Positions 7,732 through 15,521 of a stretch of DNA of 34,740 nt are shown here, one piece after another. The number at the start of each line of letters is the position of its first letter. The first letter of the stretch is position 1. The stretch is from Ignavibacteria bacterium CG1_02_37_35. GTDB lineage: Bacteria; Bacteroidota; Ignavibacteria; Ignavibacteriales; Ignavibacteriaceae. The notes beneath the pieces were generated by a model. That model saw nothing but the letters and a program-made list of their open reading frames with translations. It did no database searches and was not told the origin of the DNA. Location of the stretch: the NCBI GenBank assembly GCA_001871325.1, contig MNVA01000228.1, positions 1 through 34,740 of the forward strand. The letters are read 5' to 3'. Made by a program: the position numbers and the translations under genes.

Positions 7732-8625
7732 ATGAATGAAACAATACTCAAAACCAATTTCAGCGGAATGTCAGAACCCAAACGGGGTAAAGTGCGCGAC
7801 ATTTATGAAGTTGACGACAAATTATTGATTGTTTCTACCGATCGTTTATCTGCATTCGACGTCATTATGAATCAGGGCATCCCTCAAAAGGGAATTGTAC
7901 TCAACACTATTTCATCTTTTTGGTTTAGAATGACGGAAGCAATTATTCCCAATCATCTTATTTCAATTAATGTTGATGAATTTCCCTCTGTTTGTGAACC
8001 GCATAAAGAAAGTTTACGCGGAAGATCAATGTTGGTTAAAAAAACAAAAGTTGTTCCGATCGAAGCGATTGTCCGTGGTTATTTATCCGGTTCGGGTTGG
8101 AACGAATATCAAAAGACCGGTGAAGTTTGCAGCATAAAATTACCAAAAGGTTTAGTTGAATCGGAAAAACTTCCCCGCCCAATTTTCACCCCTTCTACAA
8201 AAGCGGAAATTGGAACACACGATGAAAATATTTCTTTTGATCAAGCCGGTGGAATTGCAGGTGCAGATATAATTGATAAAATGAAAACGGCGGCGATAAA
8301 TATTTTCAATACTTGTGCAGAGTATGCACTGAAAAAGGGAATTATTATTGCCGACACAAAAATGGAATTCGGGCTTGATGAGAAAAATAATTTAATTTTG
8401 ATTGATGAGCTGCTCACGCCCGATTCATCACGCTTCTGGCAGACTTCCACTTATGCAAAAGGGAAGAGTCAGCAAAGTTTTGATAAGCAATTTGTCCGTG
8501 ATTTTCTCCTCTCAATTAAATTTAACAAACAACCGCCGCCACCGGACCTCCCGGAAGATGTTATAACGATGACGAGTAAAAAATATATCCAAGCAGTAAA
8601 AATTCTTACGGGAATTGATTTATAG
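7732..8625 (+). CDS. purC: Phosphoribosylaminoimidazole-succinocarboxamide synthase (SAICAR synthetase)
   Basis: This 297-residue enzyme joins CAIR and aspartate with ATP in the eighth step of de novo purine synthesis. Visible family motifs are KRGKVRDIY near the N-terminus (nucleotide-binding loop), STDRLSAFDV, VEAIVRGYLSGSGW-like VPIEAIVRGYLSGSGW, and DELLTPDSSRFW near residue 215-235. The length and motif set match the longer ADE1-like form. The frame extends ten codons upstream to 7702, but that ATG lies inside the predicted promoter box; the 7732 ATG has AGGA at a longish 11-12 nt spacing. The stop overlaps the GTG start of the DUF971 gene by one base. No other purine genes are adjacent. 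Confidence 0.95.
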   Translation: MNETILKTNFSGMSEPKRGKVRDIYEVDDKLLIVSTDRLSAFDVIMNQGIPQKGIVLNTISSFWFRMTEAIIPNHLISINVDEFPSVCEPHKESLRGRSMLVKKTKVVPIEAIVRGYLSGSGWNEYQKTGEVCSIKLPKGLVESEKLPRPIFTPSTKAEIGTHDENISFDQAGGIAGADIIDKMKTAAINIFNTCAEYALKKGIIIADTKMEFGLDEKNNLILIDELLTPDSSRFWQTSTYAKGKSQQSFDKQFVRDFLLSIKFNKQPPPPDLPEDVITMTSKKYIQAVKILTGIDL

Positions 8626-8924
8626 TGAAACCTACTAAAATTACAACATCACGGAATCAGCAAATGGAAATTAAGTGGGAAGACAATTCTGTTTCCGGAA
8701 TTAGCTTCGAAACCCTAAGAAAATATTGTCCCTGCGCCACTTGCGATGAAGAAAGAGAAAAACAAACAGACACTTACATTCCGTTGTTCATGCTCGATCA
8801 AGTAAGTTTGGATTCAATTGTTCCTGTTGGGAATTACGGCATCACTTTAACTTGGAAGGACGGGCACAGTACGGGTATTTATGAATACCCCTATTTGCTA
8901 AATTTAACAGAAAAATGGTTATAA
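8625..8924 (+). CDS. DUF971 / gamma-butyrobetaine hydroxylase-like N-terminal domain protein
   Basis: This is a 99-residue stand-alone DUF971 domain, a small zinc-ribbon-like fold also found at the N-terminus of gamma-butyrobetaine hydroxylase. The conserved RKYCPCATC with paired cysteines (residues about 34-39) and the C-terminal GHSTGIYEYPYL are characteristic. Stand-alone versions are often encoded near Fe-S or apbC/mrp genes and have been proposed to act in iron-sulfur handling; that role is not shown here. It starts with GTG that overlaps the purC stop (TAGTG) by 1 nt, so translation is probably coupled. Confidence 0.88.
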   Translation: MKPTKITTSRNQQMEIKWEDNSVSGISFETLRKYCPCATCDEEREKQTDTYIPLFMLDQVSLDSIVPVGNYGITLTWKDGHSTGIYEYPYLLNLTEKWL

Positions 8925-8933
8925 CGGAAGATT

Positions 8934-9527
8934 ATGATCTTACCAAATCAATTAACGGTCTTACGAATCATTCTCTCACCGATATTCCTCTATCTCTTTC
9001 TTTCGGGGAATGAATTGCTGCAGCAAATTTCACTTGGGGTTTATCTTGTTGCAGCTTTTTCGGATTGGTACGATGGTTGGCTTGCAAGAAAATATAATTT
9101 TATAACCGCATGGGGAAAATTCTGGGATCCGCTTGCTGATAAGATATTAAATGCAACCGCTTTTATTGGGTTTGTTTATCTTGGCGTGCTTCCGTTCTGG
9201 ATGGTTTTTTTGATCCTCCTGAGAGATTTTACTATTACCGGATTTCGTGGCTACACAGATTATATCGGAATCAGTTTTACTACTAGCCGGTATGCAAAAG
9301 TGAAAACATTTTTTCAGATGGCTTTTATTTATTACATGCTTGTAATCTATATCCTATCGCAGAATTCATTTTTAAGCAAACTGTACGGTAATATTTTTGA
9401 CATACTCCTCAACGAAACTTTTATACTTATCTTGATGATTATCGTTACCTTTATTACTGTTCATTCAGGTTTTTTATATTTCACTGAAAACAAGACTGCA
9501 ATGAAGAAATTATTAAAGCGAAAATGA
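8934..9527 (+). CDS. pgsA: CDP-diacylglycerol--glycerol-3-phosphate 3-phosphatidyltransferase
   Basis: This 197-residue integral membrane enzyme makes phosphatidylglycerophosphate from CDP-diacylglycerol and glycerol-3-phosphate, the committed step to phosphatidylglycerol. The CDP-alcohol phosphotransferase signature D-G-x2-A-R-x8-G-x3-D-x3-D is complete at residues 47-69. Several hydrophobic segments flank it. The gene overlaps pgpA by 4 nt, so the two consecutive steps of phosphatidylglycerol synthesis are coupled. The proximity of pgsA to cinA and recA is a gene order also known from other phyla. Confidence 0.94.
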   Translation: MILPNQLTVLRIILSPIFLYLFLSGNELLQQISLGVYLVAAFSDWYDGWLARKYNFITAWGKFWDPLADKILNATAFIGFVYLGVLPFWMVFLILLRDFTITGFRGYTDYIGISFTTSRYAKVKTFFQMAFIYYMLVIYILSQNSFLSKLYGNIFDILLNETFILILMIIVTFITVHSGFLYFTENKTAMKKLLKRK

Positions 9528-9976
9528 AATTAACTTTTATTGAAAAAGCGCTCGGTTCAACGTTGTTCAGCGGATATATTCCCTTTGCATCCGGAACATT
9601 TTCCAGTGTTGTTGCATTTGCATTTTATTGGATCCCCGGATTTGAAAAACCGGTTGTCATATTTCCGCTGATTCTTCTTTTTACGATAGCCGGAGTTTTT
9701 ATCGGGAATAGGTTTGAACAGCTCTACGGGAAAGACCCATCGCAATGTACAATAGACGAGACCGTAGGGATGTGGATCAGTTTACTCTTCCTTCCAAAGC
9801 AGATTATCATCACTGTTATAGCTTTTTTGCTTTGGAGGCTTTTGGATATCATAAAACCTTTTCCGGCTCGGCAGGCAGAAAAACTTCCCGGCGGAATTGG
9901 CATCATCGCCGACGATATTATTTCAGCTATTTACACAAGTATAATTATGAATTTAATTGTTCTCAAGTTTTTTTAG
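9524..9976 (+). CDS. pgpA: Phosphatidylglycerophosphatase A
   Basis: This 150-residue membrane protein removes the phosphate from phosphatidylglycerophosphate, the product of the preceding gene. PgpA family features are the N-terminal GYIPFASGTFSS (usual form KAPGTxGS), the acidic segment TIDETVGMW, and RLLDIIKPFPARQAEKLPGG followed by ADDIISAIY. Three or four hydrophobic helices are visible. It begins in an ATGA overlap with pgsA and ends 8 nt before cinA. The first motif has FASGT in place of the common KAPGT, a mild divergence that does not cast doubt on the family. Confidence 0.9.
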   Translation: MKLTFIEKALGSTLFSGYIPFASGTFSSVVAFAFYWIPGFEKPVVIFPLILLFTIAGVFIGNRFEQLYGKDPSQCTIDETVGMWISLLFLPKQIIITVIAFLLWRLLDIIKPFPARQAEKLPGGIGIIADDIISAIYTSIIMNLIVLKFF

Positions 9977-9984
9977 GAAAGAAG

Positions 9985-11241
9985 ATGAAAGCACAAATTA
10001 TTACTATTGGAGATGAACTTTTAATCGGGCAGACTCTTAATTCCAATGCAACCTATATCGGAAAAGTTTTAACTGAATTGCAAATTGATGTTCAAAAGCA
10101 AGTGGTTATTGGCGATGACCGGCAGGAAATTTTAGATGAATTGTCATCTGCTTGGGCAAAGAATGATCTAATTATTATTACCGGAGGACTTGGTCCTACC
10201 CATGATGATATCACCTGCCAAACGATAGCTGAATTTTTTAATGCTGAACTCGAAAAAAACGATGATGTGCTCACAGACATTAAAGAGAGATTTGCACGAT
10301 TAAACCGAACGATGGCTCAGGTTAATGAATCACAGGCAATGGTTCCTAAAATTGCTGCCGTAATTAGAAATCACAACGGAACTGCTCCTGGTTTGTGGAT
10401 AGAAAAAGAAAATAAAATTATGGCGGTTATGCCCGGCGTTCCTTTTGAAATGAAACAAATGATGACCGGCTTTATTCTCCCAAAACTATCTGAAAAAATT
10501 ACCGGCGGTAATACTGTCACTAAAAGGTTAACATTACTTACCACCGGGATAGCGGAATCAACATTGTTTACAAAATTTGGCGATGTAAAGGAATTTCTTC
10601 AAGGCGCTAAACTCGCGTTTCTGCCAAGTCAATTTGGCGTTAAATTAAGTTTAACTGTAACTGAAAAAGATGATGAATCGGCTTTCAATAAATTAAACGA
10701 ACTTGAGCAAAAAATTAGGGCTTTTGCAGGCAGATACATTTATGGAAAAGATGACGATGATTTGGCAGAAGTCGTCGGAAATCTTTTAAATGAAAGAGGA
10801 TTAACGATAGCTGTTGCAGAATCCTGTACGGGGGGAAACATTTGCAGCCTGCTTACGAACTATAGCGGAAGTAGTAAATATCTTGAGCGTGGTGTAGTAG
10901 TCTATAGCAATGCGGCTAAAGTTGAAATACTCAATGTTGATGAAGACGTGATTACTAATTTTGGCGCTGTGAGTAAAGAAGTTGCGAAACAAATGGCTGA
11001 AGGAGTTAAAGCTATCAGTGGAACCGATCTTGGTCTTTCAATAACCGGCATTTTAGGTCCTACCGGAGGTTCGGTTGAAAAACCGGTCGGTACAGTATTT
11101 ATCGGCATTTGTAACCAAAACGGATGTATTACTCAAAAGTTTAATTTTGGAGACGATAGGCTTCTGAATAAACAGCGTGCAACACAAGCAGCGCTTGATA
11201 TTGTTCGTAAACATATTCTGGGAATTCCGTTAGACGCTTGA
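9985..11241 (+). CDS. cinA: CinA: MoaB-like domain plus NMN/nicotinamide-nucleotide amidohydrolase
   Basis: This 418-residue two-domain protein has an N-terminal molybdopterin-binding-like (COG1058) domain starting MKAQIITIGDELLIGQ, with TGGLGPTHDD near residue 65-75. The C-terminal CinA/PncC deamidase domain has VAESCTGG near residue 280 and STGILGPTGGSVEKPVGTV-like TGILGPTGG. CinA proteins hydrolyse ADP-ribose or deamidate NMN in NAD salvage, and in some naturally competent species they interact with RecA. The frame is open for 80 more codons upstream in the shadow of pgpA, but the 9985 ATG has TAGGAAAG just before it and starts the family-typical sequence. recA lies two genes downstream. 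Confidence 0.94.
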   Translation: MKAQIITIGDELLIGQTLNSNATYIGKVLTELQIDVQKQVVIGDDRQEILDELSSAWAKNDLIIITGGLGPTHDDITCQTIAEFFNAELEKNDDVLTDIKERFARLNRTMAQVNESQAMVPKIAAVIRNHNGTAPGLWIEKENKIMAVMPGVPFEMKQMMTGFILPKLSEKITGGNTVTKRLTLLTTGIAESTLFTKFGDVKEFLQGAKLAFLPSQFGVKLSLTVTEKDDESAFNKLNELEQKIRAFAGRYIYGKDDDDLAEVVGNLLNERGLTIAVAESCTGGNICSLLTNYSGSSKYLERGVVVYSNAAKVEILNVDEDVITNFGAVSKEVAKQMAEGVKAISGTDLGLSITGILGPTGGSVEKPVGTVFIGICNQNGCITQKFNFGDDRLLNKQRATQAALDIVRKHILGIPLDA

Positions 11242-11245
11242 AAGA

Positions 11246-11270
11246 AATTAGGAATTAGGAATTAGGAATT
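11246..11270 (+). repeat. (AATTAGG)3 tandem micro-repeat after cinA
   Basis: Three perfect AATTAGG units plus AATT start 4 nt after the cinA TGA stop. Together with 986-1067, 6667-6682 and 27448-27479, this is a dispersed repeat that begins at or next to stop codons. Here it does not supply the next ribosome binding site, as thpR begins at 11325. Confidence 0.75.
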
Positions 11271-11324
11271 TGAAACAAAAGTTTTTTTCTTATTAAAAAT
11301 CGCAAGAGAAATTGAACCACGTTA

Positions 11325-11897
11325 ATGGAGCAAAAAGACAAATTACATTCCCGTAGATTATTTATTGCACTTGATATTCCCGAAGATGCAAAAGCAAAAT
11401 TGCTCTTATCACGGGATGCCGTTCAATTAAAGGGGAAGTACCGTTGGGAAGCAATGGATAAAATTCATCTCACGTTAAACTTTATCGGGGATGTTGAGGA
11501 GGATAAAATCCCCCTTATAAATAAAGTTCTTGATGAAACTCTGAGGTTTAAATCTTTTCATTGCAAAATTACCCGGTTTGGATTTTTTTTCAAGTCAGGG
11601 GATCCAAAAATACTTTATGCCGTTCTGGAGGTTGACAGATCAATTTATGAAATAGAGAAATTTCTATCGGAAAGATTAAAAAACTTTGATATTTTAACTG
11701 ATAGAAAACCTTACAAACCGCATCTTACTTTGTTGAAGATCAAAGGGAAAACGGAAGAAGGATTTATTGAATCAATTACTTCATATAAATTTGAAACAAT
11801 TTCTTTCCTTGCTCAAGAAATTGTTCTTTATGAGAGCGCATTAAATGTAACGGGTTCAACTTATAAACGATTAAAAACAATTTATTTATCTACATAG
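11325..11897 (+). CDS. thpR: RNA 2',3'-cyclic phosphodiesterase (LigT-like 2H phosphoesterase)
   Basis: This 190-residue member of the 2H phosphoesterase superfamily has two HxTx motifs, HLTL at residues 48-51 and HLTL at 133-136, positioned to form the two-histidine active site. The N-terminus [12 protein letters not shown] is typical of ThpR/LigT. The enzyme opens 2',3'-cyclic phosphates on RNA ends and can ligate tRNA half-molecules in vitro; its cellular role in bacteria is uncertain. It sits between cinA and recA, 8 nt before recA, an arrangement common in several phyla. Confidence 0.92.
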   Translation: MEQKDKLHSRRLFIALDIPEDAKAKLLLSRDAVQLKGKYRWEAMDKIHLTLNFIGDVEEDKIPLINKVLDETLRFKSFHCKITRFGFFFKSGDPKILYAVLEVDRSIYEIEKFLSERLKNFDILTDRKPYKPHLTLLKIKGKTEEGFIESITSYKFETISFLAQEIVLYESALNVTGSTYKRLKTIYLST

Positions 11898-11905
11898 GAG
11901 AATAT

Positions 11906-12985
11906 ATGGCTAACGACAAAGATGCAAAACTGAAAATATTAGACGAAACTATTGCCGGAATAGAAAAAGCTTTCGGCAAAGGTTCCATCATGAAACTGGG
12001 TGACGGAGTGATCAATCCCGTTGAAGCAATTCCTACCGGTGCGCTATCACTTGATTGGGCGCTTGGTATCGGCGGTGTTCCAAGAGGGAGAATCATTGAA
12101 ATTTATGGTCCTGAATCAAGCGGTAAAACTACACTCTGCCTTCACATCATTGCAGAAGCCCAAAAGTTAGGCGGACTTGCAGCATTCATTGACGCTGAAC
12201 ACGCGCTTGATGTTAATTATGCTAAACGGCTTGGTGTTGATGCCGTAAATTTGCTGATATCTCAACCTGATTTTGGCGAACAAGCCTTAGAAATTGCCGA
12301 CACTCTTGTTCGAAGTAACGCCATTGATGTTATTATTATAGATTCAGTTGCAGCGCTCGTTCCGAGAGCCGAGATTGAAGGCGATATGGGAGATGCACAC
12401 ATGGCGCAGCAGGCAAGATTAATGTCTCAAGCACTCAGGAAACTTACCGGCGCTATCAGCCGTTCTAAAACTTGCGTGATTTTTACAAATCAATTAAGAA
12501 GTAAGATCGGTGTTATGTTCGGAAGCCCTGAAACGACTACCGGAGGAAATGCTCTAAAGTTTTACGCTTCGGTTCGGCTTGATATCAGAAGAATCGGCGC
12601 AATTAAAGAGGGAACAGAAGTAATCGGAAACAGGACTAAAGTAAAAATTGTAAAAAGTAAAGTCGCTCCTCCTTTTAAAGAAGTTGAGTTTGATATTCTT
12701 TATAATGAAGGGATCAGCAAAACCGGCGATGTGCTTGATCTTGCCGTGCTGCACAACATTGTAAAGAAAGGCGGCTCATGGTTTACTTTTGGTGAAGACC
12801 GCTTTCAGGGGAGGGAACAGTTGAGAGCAAAAATGGTTGAGTTTCCTGAAATGTATGCTAAAATGTTAAGCGAAGTAAAAGAAAAATTAGGAATGGTCAC
12901 AGTTGAAGTTACTGAACGCGCGAAGGGAACTGCTGAGCAAAAAACCGAACCTAAATCTGCAAAAGAAAAAAAAGGGAATAGATAA
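11906..12985 (+). CDS. recA: Recombinase RecA
   Basis: This 359-residue RecA has the whole family core: Walker A GPESSGKT at residues 68-75, the MAW-type loop [20 protein letters not shown] (L1), and the L2 region with [19 protein letters not shown]. The C-terminal tail is lysine/glutamate rich. RecA forms filaments on single-stranded DNA for strand exchange and activates LexA-type autoproteolysis. A strong AGGAG lies 7 nt before the ATG. No LexA box was noticed immediately upstream, where only 8 nt separate it from thpR, so recA is read from an upstream promoter. recX follows after 3 nt. Confidence 0.98.
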   Translation: MANDKDAKLKILDETIAGIEKAFGKGSIMKLGDGVINPVEAIPTGALSLDWALGIGGVPRGRIIEIYGPESSGKTTLCLHIIAEAQKLGGLAAFIDAEHALDVNYAKRLGVDAVNLLISQPDFGEQALEIADTLVRSNAIDVIIIDSVAALVPRAEIEGDMGDAHMAQQARLMSQALRKLTGAISRSKTCVIFTNQLRSKIGVMFGSPETTTGGNALKFYASVRLDIRRIGAIKEGTEVIGNRTKVKIVKSKVAPPFKEVEFDILYNEGISKTGDVLDLAVLHNIVKKGGSWFTFGEDRFQGREQLRAKMVEFPEMYAKMLSEVKEKLGMVTVEVTERAKGTAEQKTEPKSAKEKKGNR

Positions 12986-12988
12986 CCG

Positions 12989-13636
12989 TTGGTTATTCTT
13001 AAAATTGTTTCAAAGAATGAAAAGAACGTTGTTGTAACTTTAGAAGACGGCAGCGTTCTTTTTCTCTCTACCGAGTTGGTCTATCAAACCGGACTTCGGA
13101 AAGGAGACGACATCTCTGAGGAATTGAGAATACAGCTCATCGAAGAAAATCAAAAGTATTTCATCAAACAAAAAAGTTTTGATTACCTTTCCAGAAGGCT
13201 TCATTCCACACAAGAATTAAAAACAAAACTGATGCAGAAAAAATACGATAAGAGATTAATTCAGATCGTATTGGATGAACTGGAAGAAAAAAAATATTTA
13301 AACGATGCTGATTTTGCCGAGAAGTTTATTACCGAACGGATATATTTTAAGAAAAGCGGTTCTCAAAAAATTAAATCAGAATTGCTGAAAAAGGGAATTC
13401 CTTTAAGTCTGATAGAAGAGAAGCTGCACATGGTAGTTGATGAAAATGAGTCTTATGAGAATGCTTTAAGTATCGGGAAAAAGAAAATGGCTTCACTAAT
13501 TAAAAGAGGATTTGACGATAAAAGAACCCGGTTAAAACTCTTCGCTTATCTTGTATCCAAAGGATATGATTTTGATACGACAAAGCAAGTTTGTAATGCA
13601 TTATTTAAAGCAGATCAATTTGATGATGTGGAATAG
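12989..13636 (+). CDS. recX: Regulatory protein RecX
   Basis: This 215-residue RecX-family protein, a modulator of RecA filament activity, follows recA by 3 nt. The family's three-helix repeats are visible: YLSRRLHSTQELKTKLMQKK, then LEEKKYLNDADFAEKFITER, then GSQKIKSELLKKGI and the final YLVSKGYDFDTTKQVC. The first 60 residues form a beta-rich N-terminal extension seen in Bacteroidota-type RecX. The start is a TTG at 12989; no ATG lies near, and the GGGA in the end of recA is about 12 nt before it, so the exact start is less certain than the identity. Confidence 0.9.
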   Translation: MVILKIVSKNEKNVVVTLEDGSVLFLSTELVYQTGLRKGDDISEELRIQLIEENQKYFIKQKSFDYLSRRLHSTQELKTKLMQKKYDKRLIQIVLDELEEKKYLNDADFAEKFITERIYFKKSGSQKIKSELLKKGIPLSLIEEKLHMVVDENESYENALSIGKKKMASLIKRGFDDKRTRLKLFAYLVSKGYDFDTTKQVCNALFKADQFDDVE

Positions 13637-13728
13637 ATACAAATAAAAAATTTTTGACAAGGTGGGCTGGTTATGATTATTCCTTCCATATTTCCGATTT
13701 GCTCTCTATCATCAAATAGATACAATAA

Positions 13729-13795
13729 ATTCGTGAACATTCGTGTCATTAGTGGCGGGAAATGGTTGCCGCTAATCTCACGAATAAACACTAAT
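13729..13795 (+). repeat. Left hairpin repeat flanking the GxxExxY gene
   Basis: Two 28 nt arms (13729-13756 and 13768-13795) pair imperfectly, with 22 of 28 positions including one G-T, around an 11 nt loop. The first arm starts ATTCGTGAACATTCGTG. A second copy in the same orientation lies at 14183-14250, with 26 of 28 positions identical in each arm. The hairpin ends 13 nt before the GxxExxY start codon, leaving only room for the ribosome binding site. Confidence 0.85.
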
Positions 13796-13808
13796 AAAAG
13801 GAAATATT

Positions 13809-14183
13809 ATGAGTGATTTAGTTTATAAAGATGAATCATACCAAATAATCGGAATTTGTATGGATGTACATAATATTCTCGGCGGCGGTTTTTTGGAAAT
13901 TGTTTATAAGGATGCAATTGAATTTGAAATGCGGCAGAAATCTATTATTTATGAGCGTGAAAAAGAGTATGATATTATTTATAAGAATATTTTGCTGCCG
14001 CATAAGTTTTTTTCTGATTTTACGGTATTCGATAAAATTATTCTTGAGGTTAAAGCAGTTGACGGCATTGCGGATGAATTTATCAAACGAACAATTAATT
14101 ATCTTGCCGTATCAAAATGTAAATTAGGATTGATCGTTAATTTTGGACGGGACAAATTAAGTTATAAAAGAATTGTACTATAA
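13809..14183 (+). CDS. GxxExxY family protein (PDDEXK-like nuclease fold expected)
   Basis: This is a 124-residue protein with the family-defining GFLEIVY at residues 27-33. Asp70, Glu80 and Lys82 (in FFSDFTV and IILEVKAV) are placed like the D-(E/Q)xK metal-binding triad of PDDEXK nucleases, and Glu30 could be the helix-borne acidic residue. No DNA-binding extension is visible. The family is widespread, patchy and functionally undefined; nuclease activity is an inference from fold assignment. Start: ATG 13809 with AAAGGA 8 nt upstream. Its tight position between two direct copies of a palindromic repeat, with the downstream copy beginning on the last base of the TAA, suggests that gene and repeats move or are maintained as one 522 bp module. 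Confidence 0.88.
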   Translation: MSDLVYKDESYQIIGICMDVHNILGGGFLEIVYKDAIEFEMRQKSIIYEREKEYDIIYKNILLPHKFFSDFTVFDKIILEVKAVDGIADEFIKRTINYLAVSKCKLGLIVNFGRDKLSYKRIVL

Positions 14184-14250
14184 TTCGTGAACATTCGTGT
14201 TATTCGTGGCAGGAAGAATTTTGCCACTAATCTCACGAATGAACACTAAT
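14183..14250 (+). repeat. Right hairpin repeat flanking the GxxExxY gene
   Basis: Arms 14183-14210 and 14223-14250 pair at 22 of 28 positions around a 12 nt loop. It is a direct copy of the 13729-13795 element. Differences between copies include two that keep or improve pairing (C-A becomes C-G; T-G becomes T-A), which hints at selection for the folded form. Its first base is the last base of the GxxExxY stop codon. Confidence 0.85.
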
Positions 14251-14338
14251 AGAAAAGATAATTTTTTACATAATCGGTTTTAAGACAAAACAACTTATAA
14301 GTAAAGATGAATCCGAAAAATAAACGACAGGTTTTATT

Positions 14339-14929
14339 ATGGGCTTAACAATTCACTATAGCGGTCGGTTCAACGAACATGCATCTCTTTCAGAAATGAT
14401 CGAAGAAGTTAAAGACATTGTAGAAATATATAATTGGAAGTATCATATTTTTGAAAAACACTTCTGTATTGATGATTTGTGCAAGTCAAATTATAACGAC
14501 AAGATCTACGGCATTTGTTTTACACCACCTGAATGTGAAACGATTAATTTATGTTTTTTATCGAATGGAAGAATGAGCAGCGCCCCAAACTTAGAATTCT
14601 TTGGTAATTCACCAGATGAAGATTATCAAAAATATTTATACATGCTTTCGGTAAAAACACAATTTGCCGGAAGTGCTACTCATAAACTTATCATTCACTT
14701 GCTAAAATATCTGAACAAGAAATATTTCTCCGAATTTAAAGTTATCGATGAAGGTAACTACTGGGATACCGAAGATGAAAAAATACTGGGAGAAACTTTC
14801 AAAAAATATACTGATTTGCTGGATTCATTTGGAGCGGCATTAGAAAATATTCCTCTAAAATCTGAGGAAACTTTTGAAGAGTATTTTAAGAGAATTATGA
14901 GAATAATTCAAGACAAACGGAAAAAGTAA
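14339..14929 (+). CDS. Hypothetical protein, accessory pocket, start MGLTIHYSG
   Basis: This 196-residue soluble acidic protein is not assigned to a known function. The N-terminal MGLTIHYSGRF recalls uncharacterised proteins scattered through Bacteroidota and relatives. No signal peptide, membrane segment or nucleotide-binding motif is visible. Three cysteines (about residues 43, 48 and 57, in HFCIDDLCK and GICF) and a further CETINLC lie in the first half, so metal binding is conceivable but unsupported. The C-terminal 60 residues look like charged helices. It is separated from the right hairpin by 88 nt and from the next gene by 89 nt, and appears to be an independently transcribed accessory gene. 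Confidence 0.65.
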   Translation: MGLTIHYSGRFNEHASLSEMIEEVKDIVEIYNWKYHIFEKHFCIDDLCKSNYNDKIYGICFTPPECETINLCFLSNGRMSSAPNLEFFGNSPDEDYQKYLYMLSVKTQFAGSATHKLIIHLLKYLNKKYFSEFKVIDEGNYWDTEDEKILGETFKKYTDLLDSFGAALENIPLKSEETFEEYFKRIMRIIQDKRKK

Positions 14930-15018
14930 ACAAGTATTGCGGTTAAGCTGCTGTTTAACTGGTCTACGAGTTAGTCGCACTATGAATTGTTAATCAACAT
15001 AAAATAAATAGGTAAACC

Positions 15019-15405
15019 ATGGATGAAAAATATCTTGACGTCTTACAGAATATTGAATTTGGAATAGTAAGCGTATATCAAAAACAAAATGATCTTAAAG
15101 ACTATGAAGTAATGAATGCATTGGATGCATTGATTGATAATTATCGTTTTGAAATACGTGGTTATACTCCTAAAGAATATCCTCTTACGGATAAAGAAAT
15201 TCTTGTATTTAAAGAGGTACGAGAAATGTGTGAATTCAGATTGGGGCGTAAAAACTTAGATGAGACGGGTCTTGCCATTTTAGAACAAAAGACAACAGAA
15301 GAAATTCTCTCATGCTTAAGAAAAATTAGGAAGTCAGTTGAAAGATGGAACTCTCGGGGTGGAAAGCAAGGATACTTAAACTTTGTAAAAGAATATGTGA
15401 GCTAA
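15019..15405 (+). CDS. Hypothetical protein, small helical family ending WNSRGGKQGYLNFV
   Basis: This 128-residue, largely helical soluble protein starts MDEKYLDVLQNIEFGIVSVY. It has a conserved-looking C-terminal segment, LRKIRKSVERWNSRGGKQGY followed by LNFVKEYV. Similar small proteins with that ending occur in diverse environmental bacteria without known function, by recollection rather than a search. Its sole upstream signal is AGG in AATAGGTAAACC just before the ATG. It closes the accessory pocket between recX and birA; the likely terminator at 15435-15462 follows within 60 nt. Confidence 0.65.
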   Translation: MDEKYLDVLQNIEFGIVSVYQKQNDLKDYEVMNALDALIDNYRFEIRGYTPKEYPLTDKEILVFKEVREMCEFRLGRKNLDETGLAILEQKTTEEILSCLRKIRKSVERWNSRGGKQGYLNFVKEYVS

Positions 15406-15434
15406 AGAGTACGGAATTAAACTGCTCTAATAAT

Positions 15435-15462
15435 AAAACCCCGATTACTCGGGCAAAGTTTT
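15435..15462. terminator. Possible bidirectional terminator between the small gene and birA
   Basis: AAAAC plus CCCGA, loop TTAC, TCGGG, a CAAA bulge, then GTTTT. The core stem is only 5 bp, with an outer A/T stem, and lies between convergent genes. It is a modest candidate. Confidence 0.4.
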
Positions 15463-15521
15463 ATGCATCCTTCCCCTTCAGATAAACTGGATTGACTTAA
15501 AACAGTTTCATTAGCACATTC

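Noticed and set aside
9745-9984. 80-codon upstream extension of cinA
   Set aside because: It runs in the shadow of pgpA and shows no family similarity; the 9985 ATG has a good Shine-Dalgarno and starts the CinA domain.
13632-13725. Direct repeat AATAGATACAA at 13632-13642 and 13715-13725
   Set aside because: Both copies lie left of the GxxExxY module, so they are not target-site duplications of it; an 11-mer in AT-rich DNA can recur by chance.
13729-14250. Possible CRISPR array
   Set aside because: Only two palindromic repeats, with a complete gene between them; no spacers of regular length and no cas genes.
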